A DNA stretch of 64,000 nt from Paenibacillus eucommiae (GCF_017874215.1 NZ_JAGGLB010000011.1:62001-126000); one strand, 5' to 3'; positions 1 through 7,523 are shown, numbered from the stretch's first letter. The notes: generated by a model from the sequence alone, not told the origin. Made by a program: numbers and translations.

Positions 1-62
1 GTTCAAGCTTTCTGTTTCGAATGTCTATCACTACATCAGCACTTACTTTCTAAAGAAAAATA

Positions 63-91
63 TTGACAAAGTATTTATCAAGCTATATCTT
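63..91 (+). promoter_or_regulatory. Candidate sigma-A promoter of the flavin oxidoreductase gene
   Basis: TTGACA at 63-68 and TATCTT at 86-91 are separated by 17 bp. The elements lie about 95 bp before the chosen TTG start at 185. The -35 is perfect and the -10 matches four of six positions. No operator was recognised nearby. Confidence 0.5.
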
Positions 92-170
92 ATACTTTAT
101 AAACAAATATGTTTAATAAGTATCCGGATGCGATGTATACATACCTGTTTATTAGATAACGAACAACCCA

Positions 171-187
171 GGGAGGAATTTAATTTG
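171..187 (+). promoter_or_regulatory. Ribosome binding site deciding a TTG start
   Basis: GGGAGGA at 171-177 sits 7 nt before TTG at 185-187. The more upstream in-frame ATG at 128 has no purine-rich site in front of it and would add 19 residues that do not resemble the family. TTG at 185 is therefore preferred. Confidence 0.65.
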
Positions 188-1549
188 TTTGATCTTTTAA
201 AAGCTGAAATTAACGGATATCTCCTATTACCAGAGGATAAAGAGTACAACGATAGAAGGAAGGTTTGGAATACCTTCATCGACAAATACCCGGCAGCAAT
301 CTTGGTTTGCAAGACCACTTCCGATGTTGCCGCAGCCGTTCGATTTGCCAAAGATAAAGGGATCCCGGTTTCGGTTCGCGGCGGCGGTCATCATGTGGCT
401 GGGACAGGAGTCTGCGATCAAGGTATCATGATAGACTTATCCGATATGCGCAAGGTCTCTGTCGATACCGAGCATCGCATAGCTATTGTTGAACCAGGTG
501 CAACTCTAGGTGATGTCGATGCGGAGACGCAAAAATACGGTTTGGCGACTCCTACAGGAACCGTTTCAGAAACAGGTGTCGCGGGGCTCGCTTTATGCGG
601 TGGGCTCGGTTATCTAAGAGGCAAATATGGCATAACTAGCGATAATATTGCAGCTGTGCGAATCGTTACTGCTGACGGAGCGGAGATTCAAGCCAACGAG
701 CAGGAGAATCCCGATCTTTATTGGGCTATTCGTGGCGGCGGGGGCAATTTCGGAGTTATCACTTCCTTCGAATTCAAGCTTTACCCTCTCGGACCTGAGG
801 TTCTTGCGGTCGATGTGATGTATGATTATAAGGACGCGAAACAGATTTTGCAAAAAGCGCAGGCTTTTTTGCGGTATGCACCTGACGAAGTATCCTTTAA
901 TATGATGGCCGTCCAACTACCTGCCACTCCGGGCTTGCCTGAGAACTTGCATAACAAACGAGTAATCATTATAGCCGGATTATATGCAGGTGATAAGGCG
1001 GATGGAGAAAAGGCTGTTCAACCATTACGCGAGTTAGCTAGTCCGATCGTGGATCAAACGGGCATCGTCCTTTTTAAGGAGTTACAGAGAAAGTTCGACT
1101 TGATGGCTCCGAAAGATGTTCCCGTTTATGGAACGTCACTCTTTGTTAAAGAATTAACTGATGATACGATTGATACTCTGCTAAGTAAACTTGAGCAAAT
1201 TCCACGACCATCTGTATTGGTTCAATTCTGGGCGTGTCACGGCCAAATGAATCGTGTGCCTTCCGACGCATCGGCATTTGCCGTTCGGGATGCTTCTTTC
1301 CTTCTCTTGTTCGATGTCGATTTTCCTCTGGAAGAAGCTCAGCTGTGCAAGGATTGGATCGAATCCGTATATCAGACGATGCTGCCATATTCGCTTCGCA
1401 AGTCATCTTATTTAAATACCGTTCGCGCTGATACCCAAATAACGAAAGATTCTTATGCGGACAATTTCAAGAGACTAATAGAAATAAAAAAGAAATACGA
1501 CCCTACAAACTTTTTCCGTCATAACCATAATATTGACCCGCAAGTTTAG
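185..1549 (+). CDS. FAD-linked oxidoreductase, berberine-bridge-enzyme type
   Basis: Predicted soluble flavoprotein of 454 residues from the TTG start. It has an N-terminal FAD-binding-4 (PCMH/VAO-type) domain and a C-terminal BBE domain. RGGGHH near residues 65-70 carries the histidine that normally bonds FAD covalently in this family. GGLGYLRGKYG and RGGGGNFGVITSFEF are typical later parts of the flavin fold, and the C-terminus YDPTNFFRHNHNI is the BBE signature. I see no clear second (cysteinyl) flavin link, so a single covalent bond is inferred. Such enzymes oxidise alcohols, sugars or secondary metabolites with O2; the substrate cannot be read here. There is no signal peptide. The gene is monocistronic, with its own promoter and terminator, and converges on the TetR gene. 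Confidence 0.88.
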   Translation: MFDLLKAEINGYLLLPEDKEYNDRRKVWNTFIDKYPAAILVCKTTSDVAAAVRFAKDKGIPVSVRGGGHHVAGTGVCDQGIMIDLSDMRKVSVDTEHRIAIVEPGATLGDVDAETQKYGLATPTGTVSETGVAGLALCGGLGYLRGKYGITSDNIAAVRIVTADGAEIQANEQENPDLYWAIRGGGGNFGVITSFEFKLYPLGPEVLAVDVMYDYKDAKQILQKAQAFLRYAPDEVSFNMMAVQLPATPGLPENLHNKRVIIIAGLYAGDKADGEKAVQPLRELASPIVDQTGIVLFKELQRKFDLMAPKDVPVYGTSLFVKELTDDTIDTLLSKLEQIPRPSVLVQFWACHGQMNRVPSDASAFAVRDASFLLLFDVDFPLEEAQLCKDWIESVYQTMLPYSLRKSSYLNTVRADTQITKDSYADNFKRLIEIKKKYDPTNFFRHNHNIDPQV

Positions 1550-1557
1550 TATAGTCT

Positions 1558-1600
1558 AAAAAAACATTCCACCTTGTCTTTTGAGGCGGAGTGTTTTTTT
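1558..1600. terminator. Bidirectional intrinsic terminator
   Basis: AAACATTCCACCTT pairs, with some G-U pairs, with GAGGCGGAGTGTTT across a short loop. An A-run on the left and a T-run on the right let it act in both directions. It lies between the convergent oxidoreductase and TetR genes. Confidence 0.75.
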
Positions 1601-1660
1601 AACTTAGTAATTTGTTAATTTTAAAGAAAAAAACCACGATTTACGTGACCTCCAATGGGC

Positions 1661-2242
1661 TTAGTCTAACAAAGTAAGTGTTACCCTTACAGAATTATCT
1701 ACAAATGACCGTTCCGGGCAAGATTTCATCATTACGGTAATTCCAATTAACGAAACAACTAGTGTCTGTGCCAATGCTTTGGCGTTCAGGCTGGCTTCAA
1801 GCTCACCGGTTCGTATCCCCCTCTCAATCGTTTCTTGGAACGTTGCCGAAAGATACATTTGATGCTCCCTTGTGAGGATTTCGAATTTTGCATCATGAGG
1901 CGCCAGCTCCACCATCGTATTGATGCAAAAACATCCCTTGTTAAGATTTTCTTTATAGGCTTCCGCCACCAGTCCCTCAAAAAAAATACGAAATGCTTCT
2001 TTTACAGAAGTATAGTTTTGAAGTGTGGTTCGGACGTAGGAAGCATGAGCTCGTGTATATTTACGCAGCGCAGCTTCGAATAATCCCTTCTTGTCTCCGA
2101 AGGCTGCATATATGCTTGGCCGTTGTATACCCATTCTGGAAGTTAAATCACTTAAGGAAGTAGCCTCATATCCCTTCTCCCAAAATATTTGCATGGCTAA
2201 ATCTAATGCCTGCTCCTCATTAAATTCACGCGGCCTAGCCAT
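1661..2242 (-). CDS. TetR/AcrR-family transcriptional repressor
   Basis: A 193-residue regulator. The N-terminal helix-turn-helix is clear: residues about 8-55 include the family-typical GYEATSLSDLTSRMG followed by SIYAAFGDKKGLFEAAL. The remaining helical region should bind a ligand and form the dimer, with GCFCINTMVELAP near the middle as often seen in TetR members next to exporters. It is transcribed divergently from an MFS exporter. A 23-bp site just before its own start recurs before the exporter gene, so autorepression and repression of the exporter are likely. The inducer is unknown, presumably an exporter substrate. Confidence 0.92.
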   Translation of the reverse strand: MARPREFNEEQALDLAMQIFWEKGYEATSLSDLTSRMGIQRPSIYAAFGDKKGLFEAALRKYTRAHASYVRTTLQNYTSVKEAFRIFFEGLVAEAYKENLNKGCFCINTMVELAPHDAKFEILTREHQMYLSATFQETIERGIRTGELEASLNAKALAQTLVVSLIGITVMMKSCPERSFVDNSVRVTLTLLD

Positions 2243-2255
2243 AACATACCCCTCA

Positions 2256-2278
2256 TTTCATATCGATCAGTATGTTAT
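2256..2278. promoter_or_regulatory. Putative TetR operator 1 (tetR side)
   Basis: A 23-bp site with an imperfect dyad whose arms are CATAT and GTATG. It matches the site at 2377-2399 at 20 of 23 positions; the differences are at positions 8, 11 and 13. It lies 14 bp before the tetR start, where binding would block transcription of tetR. Confidence 0.6.
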
Positions 2279-2334
2279 AATTTTATTCTACGATAGATCG
2301 CTTGTCAAATAATTGTTGAATAGAACTTATTATA

Positions 2335-2363
2335 TTGACATTACACAAATGAATGAGTTATAT
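2335..2363 (+). promoter_or_regulatory. Sigma-A promoter of the MFS exporter
   Basis: TTGACA at 2335-2340 and TTATAT at 2358-2363 are separated by 17 bp. The predicted transcript starts near 2370, just before the operator at 2377-2399. This also rules out the upstream in-frame starts at 2387 and 2393, which fall within the operator. Confidence 0.7.
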
Positions 2364-2376
2364 TTACCACAAATAA

Positions 2377-2399
2377 TTTCATACCGTTGAGTATGTTAT
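2377..2399. promoter_or_regulatory. Putative TetR operator 2 (exporter side)
   Basis: Second copy of the 23-bp site, with dyad arms CATAC and GTATG around a 6-bp centre. It lies directly downstream of the -10 of the exporter promoter, a position where a bound repressor blocks initiation or clearance. Confidence 0.65.
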
Positions 2400-2428
2400 T
2401 TAAATTTGGAAATGGGGTGTCTGAAAAA

Positions 2429-3715
2429 ATGAAGAAGATGGATGATAAAGTCACAGTTATTCCTGACTCTTTTTGCGGCATAGAAGCGGCAGCAACACAA
2501 GAAGAGTTACTCGGTTCCAAATCAATTCTTGTCTCTTCGATGTCTCGTTCTGTGGCACTCTTGTTTGCAATCGCCTGCGGGTTGGCTGTTGCAAACATCT
2601 ACTACGCACAACCGCTTCTGGTCGCACTCGCCAACGAGTTCCATATGACTCATTCTTCCATTGGCATTGTCATTACCATTACTCAGATTTGTTATGCACT
2701 GGGACTACTTCTGCTAGTACCGCTCGGTGATCTTATAAATCGACGCAAGCTGATCGCAGGTCAGATGCTATTGTCCGTGTTGGCTTTGACCGTAGTTGGC
2801 CTCGCCCCTACCAACACTGTGCTGCTTATTGGTATGGCAGCCGTCGGATTGCTAGCCGTAGTGACACAGGTACTTGTTGCGTTCGCCGCGACGTTGGCTG
2901 CCCCTGCCGAGCGCGGACGAGTAGTCGGCTTGGTGACAAGTGGTGTCGTAATCGGTATTCTGCTAGCACGAACCTTTGCTGGCCTATTAACCGATCTAGC
3001 AGGTTGGCGTTCGGTCTATCTCGCATCAGCAGCCTTAACGCTAATCATGGCTGGAGCGTTGTTCCGAGTGCTCCCTTCTGATGAGCGCCATAAAGCATCA
3101 CTGTCCTACACGCAGCTGCTTCTTTCGGTCCTCGCACTATTCGTGCAAGAACGAATTCTACGTATCCGTGCCGTGCTGGCTCTATTGATTTTTACCGCGT
3201 TCAGCATATTATGGACTTCACTCGTGCTGCCTCTCAGCGGACCGCCGCTGTCTCTTTCGCATACCGCGATTGGAGCATTTGGTCTCGCTGGAGCTGTTGG
3301 AGCGTTAGCGGCAGCACGGGCAGGGCGGCTCGCTGATCAAGGTCTAGGACAAAAGACCACCGGCATCTCTCTTGTCCTGCTGCTGGCATCCTGGTTGCCA
3401 ATCAGCTATACAGGACACTCCCTGCTAGCATTAATCATTGGTGTTGTCCTCCTTGATCTGGCAGTGCAAGCCGTGCATGTCACCAACATGAGTATGATCT
3501 ATACCGTACGCCGGGAGGCACGCAGCCGGCTGACCGCTGGCTACATGATTTTCTATTCCATCGGCAGCGCCACCGGATCAATCGCTTCAACCCGTATTTA
3601 TGCATTCGCTGGCTGGAACGGAGTGTGCCTGCTCGGAGCCTCTGTCAGTGCTTTGGCCCTTTTGTTTTGGGCATTGACTCTCAGCCCGCGCAAGCTGCCA
3701 CCGTCATTGGACTAA
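2429..3715 (+). CDS. MFS transporter, AraJ-like drug/sugar efflux type
   Basis: A 428-residue membrane protein with about 12 hydrophobic segments and the MFS layout. After a hydrophilic leader of about 35 residues, the first helix runs into ANIYYAQPLL, characteristic of the AraJ/YgaY-like subfamily. The loop GDLINRRKLI is the MFS motif A between helices 2 and 3. I chose ATG at 2429 because GGGGTG lies 10 nt before it and because upstream starts overlap the operator. The neighbouring divergent TetR gene and the shared operator suggest a substrate-induced efflux pump. The substrate is not evident. Confidence 0.88.
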   Translation: MKKMDDKVTVIPDSFCGIEAAATQEELLGSKSILVSSMSRSVALLFAIACGLAVANIYYAQPLLVALANEFHMTHSSIGIVITITQICYALGLLLLVPLGDLINRRKLIAGQMLLSVLALTVVGLAPTNTVLLIGMAAVGLLAVVTQVLVAFAATLAAPAERGRVVGLVTSGVVIGILLARTFAGLLTDLAGWRSVYLASAALTLIMAGALFRVLPSDERHKASLSYTQLLLSVLALFVQERILRIRAVLALLIFTAFSILWTSLVLPLSGPPLSLSHTAIGAFGLAGAVGALAAARAGRLADQGLGQKTTGISLVLLLASWLPISYTGHSLLALIIGVVLLDLAVQAVHVTNMSMIYTVRREARSRLTAGYMIFYSIGSATGSIASTRIYAFAGWNGVCLLGASVSALALLFWALTLSPRKLPPSLD

Positions 3716-3730
3716 ATATTTAATAACAAA

Positions 3731-3754
3731 TCATGCTTCAAACTTGAAGCATGA
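3731..3754. terminator. Perfect hairpin between convergent genes
   Basis: TCATGCTTCAA and TTGAAGCATGA form an 11-bp perfect inverted repeat with a 2-nt centre. It lies between the exporter stop and the convergent GyrI-like gene. The T-tracts on both sides are broken by other bases, so it may be a weak bidirectional terminator. Confidence 0.5.
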
Positions 3755-3766
3755 TAATGTTTGAGT

Positions 3767-4261
3767 CTAGTTTATAGGACCGTATACCTCTAGAGCGATG
3801 TACTCATTTGGTAGGCATTCTTGATCAAAACGATATTTTTCAATGACCATGCCATTGTCTTTTTGCTTTATTTGATTTGCCTGACGATACTGGGCCAACA
3901 GCTCATATGGATCAGGGCCCATTGGATGTGGCCCTTCATAGGAAACGGCAGCGTACTTGGTTCCTGGTATCGTAAACCCGTTCATTCCTTCGGGAATGTC
4001 CGCCAGTTCACTGACCCTCAGACAGTAAAAGTATGTAAACATCAACTCGCAGCTGTACCAAGGTGACCAATAGCTCTCCTGATCAACGGCATGTTTGATT
4101 TCACCTTTTCGTTCCATAAACAATTGCTTCATTTTCCCGATTTTGCTAAAATCGCCATCTTTAAATGATACCACAACTGGAAAACCTACAAATTTCATTT
4201 CTTCTAGCTGGACGATTTGCACATCCGATGCTTGTCCTGCCTTTTGGTCTTGTTCACTCAT
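3767..4261 (-). CDS. GyrI-like / effector-binding domain protein 1
   Basis: A 164-residue free-standing protein of the GyrI-like (AraC effector-binding, SOUL-related) fold. This is the small-molecule-binding module of BmrR and SbmC/GyrI. Family features are the early strand VQIVQLEEMKFVGFPV, the aromatic centre YWSPWYSCELMFTYFYCLRV, and the closing pair IPGTKYAAVSYEGPHP and EKYRFDQ..YIALEVYGPI. The start at 4261 (MSEQDQ) follows GGAGGG by 8 nt, better than the upstream start at 4288. It is the last gene of a five-gene operon of ligand-binding proteins. No DNA-binding domain is present. Family members sequester cationic compounds or protect gyrase; the role here is inferred only. Confidence 0.72.
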   Translation of the reverse strand: MSEQDQKAGQASDVQIVQLEEMKFVGFPVVVSFKDGDFSKIGKMKQLFMERKGEIKHAVDQESYWSPWYSCELMFTYFYCLRVSELADIPEGMNGFTIPGTKYAAVSYEGPHPMGPDPYELLAQYRQANQIKQKDNGMVIEKYRFDQECLPNEYIALEVYGPIN

Positions 4262-4288
4262 GAACTTCACCCTCCATCTATCAATCAT

Positions 4289-4714
4289 TTATCCAAAAAC
4301 AATAATGTAACCATCAGGATCTTGAATGTAGAGATTTTTAAAGGTCACGTCATTACTATGAGTTTTTTCAATAGGTCCTAAAATAATATTGGCTCCATTG
4401 GCTTTCATTTCTTCTATTAGTAAATCAAGCTCTTCATAATTTATATGGACAAATGTGTCCCAGCCTAGATCAGGCCCTTCCCAATCTGTCGGATAATTAT
4501 CCCGTTTTGCTGATAGTTGATTGGGCTTGACATCACTTGAATCCTTAGCCTGCTGGAGGATTAGTTTCATTCCTCCTCTTACAGCATGTCCCCAATAATC
4601 GACCTCACAACCAAGCACATCACGGTACCAAGCTAATGATTTTTCCAAGTCCGATACAAGCCTTACCTGCAAACCATCGTAAAATGTTGCTTTCGCTTTA
4701 ATATTTTCTTCCAA
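4289..4714 (-). CDS. VOC-superfamily protein (glyoxalase/bleomycin-resistance fold)
   Basis: About 141 residues covering one complete VOC module. The first half has LQVRLVSDLEKSLAWYRDVLG, and the second half ends in TFKNLYIQDPDGYIIVFG, the usual last strand with a conserved Asp-Pro-Asp-Gly turn. VOC proteins are either metal enzymes or binding proteins that sequester drugs such as bleomycin or fosfomycin; the metal ligands are not clear enough to choose. TTG at 4714 is preferred because GAGGTG lies 6 nt before it; GTG at 4723 is possible. The gene is tightly spaced between two GyrI-like genes. Confidence 0.8.
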   Translation of the reverse strand: MEENIKAKATFYDGLQVRLVSDLEKSLAWYRDVLGCEVDYWGHAVRGGMKLILQQAKDSSDVKPNQLSAKRDNYPTDWEGPDLGWDTFVHINYEELDLLIEEMKANGANIILGPIEKTHSNDVTFKNLYIQDPDGYIIVFG

Positions 4715-4771
4715 TTTGCTCACCTCAAAATTAAATTTTATTTTAATACGGAAAACATATTTCCAACAGGG

Positions 4772-5245
4772 TCAATTTGATGCTTTTATGGCAATGTAAA
4801 TATCGGTTTCAGATTGTTCATTTTCACCTCCGAGAAACCTTTCTCCATACAGTTCAAAGCTGTCTTTTTCATCGAGCTGATAACCCGAATTGGGCAGCCA
4901 AGTGTTATGAATAAATTCAAATGCTTTACCCATTGATTCCAACTTCCCTTTATGCGTCACAACCACATATAAAGCCCCTTGAATTGTTTTGGAAATCATT
5001 CCATCAGGCACTACTTCGATGCTGTTTACAGGAGCACATGCCCAGTAAGTAAAAAATTCGTCAACATAATTATCGCTATATTCACTAATTCCATATGTAT
5101 CATGGTGGTTGGTCCGATGTACGATTTCGTCCATTCTTGGTAAAAATTTTTGCCATAGTTCAGGTATCTGATTCTCGACCATTCTGGTATCAACTCTCAT
5201 TCCTACAACCATAAACGTTTCTTTGAAAACAACATTCGGTTCCAC
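4772..5245 (-). CDS. GyrI-like / effector-binding domain protein 2
   Basis: About 157 residues of the same effector-binding fold as the genes at 3767 and 6277, but strongly diverged from both. Recognisable parts are FKETFMVVGMRVDTRM, the centre EFFTYWACAPVNSIEVVPDGM, the strand IQGALYVVVTHKGKL, and the tail SFELYGERF..ETDIYIAIKA. GTG at 5245 follows GGGGG by 7 nt; TTG at 5251 is the longer alternative. It lacks an HTH, so it is a stand-alone sensor or sequestering protein. Operon context links it to the VOC genes on both sides. Confidence 0.7.
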   Translation of the reverse strand: MEPNVVFKETFMVVGMRVDTRMVENQIPELWQKFLPRMDEIVHRTNHHDTYGISEYSDNYVDEFFTYWACAPVNSIEVVPDGMISKTIQGALYVVVTHKGKLESMGKAFEFIHNTWLPNSGYQLDEKDSFELYGERFLGGENEQSETDIYIAIKASN

Positions 5246-5297
5246 TGGCAATCCCCCATAAAAATGATTTAATTACTCTTTTGAAATGGTCATTACT

Positions 5298-5372
5298 CTA
5301 ATTGCAATTCCAGACATTAACTCGGTTTCCCTCAGCATCTATAAGGTAAAACATTTGTTTTCCTTCCAACAT
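5298..5372 (-). pseudogene. Remnant of a VOC gene (C-terminal tail only)
   Basis: In the gap after the pentapeptide/VOC gene, one frame reads 24 codons from ATG at 5372 to TAG at 5298. The encoded peptide contains GKQMFYLIDAEGNRVNVW, which matches the last two strands of VOC proteins: compare KTFKIIDPDGNKFTIL at the end of the upstream gene. Nothing upstream supplies the rest of the domain. It is read here as the surviving 3' end of a deleted or recombined VOC gene. A translated micropeptide is less likely. Confidence 0.5.
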
Positions 5373-5376
5373 AGTT

Positions 5377-6234
5377 TTAACACTCCAGAATAGTGAACTT
5401 ATTACCATCAGGATCAATAATTTTAAAAGTCTTACCACAAACCCCGTGGTCTTCTATTTCTGTAATATTCACGTTTTCTCTCTTTAGCTGCTCATAAAAA
5501 TCATTCATATTTTCTGTACGTAATTCGAATATAGTTAAGTTACTTCCGCTATTTATTGAAAAGTTCATACTAACTTGTTCAGTAGATTCACGCAGCCAAA
5601 CAGAAGGACCTGCTTTACCTAGCCTAATTAGCGAGTTAGCATTCCCGTCTGGGAATCTTTGAGGTTCCCGCATTATAGTACTTCCTAAATGATTAACATA
5701 CCAATTTGTAGATACTTCAACGTTACTTACTGGAAGATTTATGCATGCTACTTCAGATACTCGATGCATTTCCCTTTGTTCAAATTCTTGGTCTATTTCC
5801 ATTTTTTCTGCAGCAGATGCATGCTGTCTGATTAATTTTTCGATATTAATGCCGTTTATCTCCAAGCCAGAAATGTCGCAATCCTCCAGCTTCACATTCG
5901 TTAGATTACATTCTGCAAACACGCCTTCTTTTAAAGAACAATGGGAGAACTGCACAGGATTGCTTTCGATTTGTGCTAATTCTGGCTGATCCTTGTCAGA
6001 GTACCCGAGATGAAGAAAAAGTGCACCTCCCCACTGCGCCCCGTCAATGACGAGTCCGCTCAAATTTGCATCGGAGATGTCCATTCCTGTCAAATTGACA
6101 TCGTTCATCTTCATCCCACTTAGATTGGAACATTGAAAAGTGAGTTGTTCTGCCCTAACATTCTTAAATCTAGAACCAGTAATATCAGAATTAATTATTG
6201 TCACTACTTTCTTTTCATTTTCCAATTGCATCAC
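5377..6234 (-). CDS. Fusion of pentapeptide repeats and a VOC domain
   Basis: A 285-residue two-part protein. Residues about 10-65 and 90-130 contain pentapeptide-type repeats (runs such as SNLSGMKMNDVNLTGMDISD and CNLTNVKLEDCDISG), which fold as a right-handed quadrilateral helix. Residues about 155-285 form a VOC domain that ends in FKIIDPDGNKFTILEC. Pentapeptide proteins such as Qnr and MfpA imitate DNA and protect gyrase, while VOC proteins bind drugs; whether this fusion does either is unknown. GGAGG precedes two adjacent candidate starts, GTG 6234 and ATG 6231. It is second in the operon, 42 nt after the first gene. Confidence 0.78.
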   Translation of the reverse strand: MMQLENEKKVVTIINSDITGSRFKNVRAEQLTFQCSNLSGMKMNDVNLTGMDISDANLSGLVIDGAQWGGALFLHLGYSDKDQPELAQIESNPVQFSHCSLKEGVFAECNLTNVKLEDCDISGLEINGINIEKLIRQHASAAEKMEIDQEFEQREMHRVSEVACINLPVSNVEVSTNWYVNHLGSTIMREPQRFPDGNANSLIRLGKAGPSVWLRESTEQVSMNFSINSGSNLTIFELRTENMNDFYEQLKRENVNITEIEDHGVCGKTFKIIDPDGNKFTILEC

Positions 6235-6276
6235 TCGCTTCCTCCTAAAATTAATGATCTCATATATATCCCAACA

Positions 6277-6765
6277 TCAATTCGATGCTAAAATTGGAAT
6301 GCGTAACTCAATCTCATTATCAGCTGTTTCTTTATCCAACAAATTTGCCGCAGGTCCTTTTATTTCTAATACAAACGCTTTCAAATTATGTTCAAATCCT
6401 TGAGTTTCTATAAATGAATTAACTCTCTCATAGGCACTATTAAAGTTTTTAATTGGACCACGATAATTGTAAGATACATATCTTTGAGGAGGTATTGTAA
6501 TTTGAATCATTTCTGGAGGAATATTTTGAACGGAATTAACCTCAACACAAATGTAATAATAACATTTATTGGTGTCTGGACTATCACTTGATTGTGGGTA
6601 CATTCCATATAAAATATCATCGTTTCTTCGATCAGACACTTCATTTTTCCGAATTTTCATGGACTTCCAAGCATCAGGTATTTCTACTTCCATGCTAGTG
6701 AAAGGACAGATTATTTCGACCCCAACTAACTTTAATTCTTTTTCAACAATGATTTTGCATTTCAA
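6277..6765 (-). CDS. GyrI-like / effector-binding domain protein 3
   Basis: About 162 residues with the effector-binding fold. An early strand EKELKLVGVEIICPF is followed by CYYYICVEVNSVQNIPPEMIQITIPPQRYVSYNYRGPI and a tail FVLEIKGPA..ELRIPIL. TTG at 6765 is chosen because GGAGG lies 8 nt before it; the frame is open to a TTG at 6780 that overlaps the ribosome site. It is the first gene of the minus-strand operon and has a good promoter about 55 nt upstream. No HTH is present. Proteins of this family are usually ligand sensors or sequestering proteins. Confidence 0.7.
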   Translation of the reverse strand: MKCKIIVEKELKLVGVEIICPFTSMEVEIPDAWKSMKIRKNEVSDRRNDDILYGMYPQSSDSPDTNKCYYYICVEVNSVQNIPPEMIQITIPPQRYVSYNYRGPIKNFNSAYERVNSFIETQGFEHNLKAFVLEIKGPAANLLDKETADNEIELRIPILASN

Positions 6766-6819
6766 GCTTATTCCCTCCAATAATTATTTATCTTGATATT
6801 CTACATACACCACACGACT

Positions 6820-6848
6820 ATTATAGCGCACATATGTTCTATTGTATA
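6820..6848 (-). promoter_or_regulatory. Promoter of the GyrI/VOC operon
   Basis: On the minus strand TATACA (6848-6843) and a perfect TATAAT (6825-6820) are separated by 17 bp. The start codon at 6765 lies about 50 nt after the predicted transcription start. No clear operator dyad was found around it. Confidence 0.6.
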
Positions 6849-6879
6849 TATTTTCCTTTAAATAAACATGCAGAAAAAG

Positions 6880-7110
6880 AAGAAAAACACCCTGCGGTGT
6901 CCTTTGAGGAGCGTGTTCATGGCGTTGGCGCATTACGGAGGAAGAGATGTGAGCTCCAGCCGCTGTTAAATATTTGCTCCCTTTAATGGAATGGATGAGG
7001 GGATGGAACAAATCTTTAAAGGCGGACGCTGGCGCTCTTCCGCCCACACCCCTTCCCTCTCTCTAGCTACAATCGCACGAATAGCACGAATACCAAGTTC
7101 AAACGGACAG
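6880..7110. repeat. Interspersed intergenic repeat, copy 1
   Basis: This stretch is similar to 34440-34680. Shared blocks include AAAAACACC..TGCGG..TCCTTTGA, GGAACAAATCTTTAAAGGCG, CTACAATCGCACGAA and AGCTCAAACGGA-like ends. Copy 1 carries about 65 bp that copy 2 lacks. No convincing reading frame runs through it. It belongs to the gene-free region 6781-7523. Confidence 0.7.
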
Positions 7111-7204
7111 CCAGCAAGGGTTTTTCTCTTGATTTAGAGGAGATTTCCTAGCTGGCGCAGGCGCTGGGCATGAGGAGCGCGCGCAGTTGAGAAGGATCTG
7201 CTAC

Positions 7205-7393
7205 TTTAACGATGTTTTTCATCGTTAAAAGCACTGGGTCCCCTCCATATCCTTGCTTTAGCGATGAAAAACATCGTTAAAATCCCTTTTAACCATCCTG
7301 AGATGCCATCTGCCCTCTTTTAACGATGAAAATCATCATTAACGTGACGGATTGACCTGGAACTCTTACTTTAACGATGAAAAACATCGTTAA
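7205..7393. repeat. Cluster of four short palindromes (TAACGATG family)
   Basis: Four hairpins of the form TTTAACGATG-loop-CATCGTTAA lie near 7205-7229, 7258-7281, 7319-7342 and 7370-7393. Three have a short A-rich or T-rich loop with perfect or near-perfect stems, and the third copy has one altered arm. A fifth relative lies at 33970-33996, with the same preceding sequence GGATCTGCT. The type is that of small palindromic intergenic repeats. Confidence 0.75.
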
Positions 7394-7523
7394 GTGAAGC
7401 ACGCGCTCAAAAGGACTGCCAATATAGGTTGCTTCCTGTAGAAAAGCCCCTCAATGGCCATATTTTCCGAATAAGGATATAATATTAAGTACAAGTTATT
7501 GTTACATAAGGATGGTGACTCCA

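Noticed and set aside
128..184. Upstream ATG start for the flavin oxidoreductase
   Set aside because: No ribosome site before 128, whereas GGGAGGA precedes TTG 185 at ideal distance.
6784..7047. 87-codon minus-strand frame in the repeat-bearing spacer
   Set aside because: It runs across the interspersed repeat and the promoter of the GyrI operon and has no family likeness.
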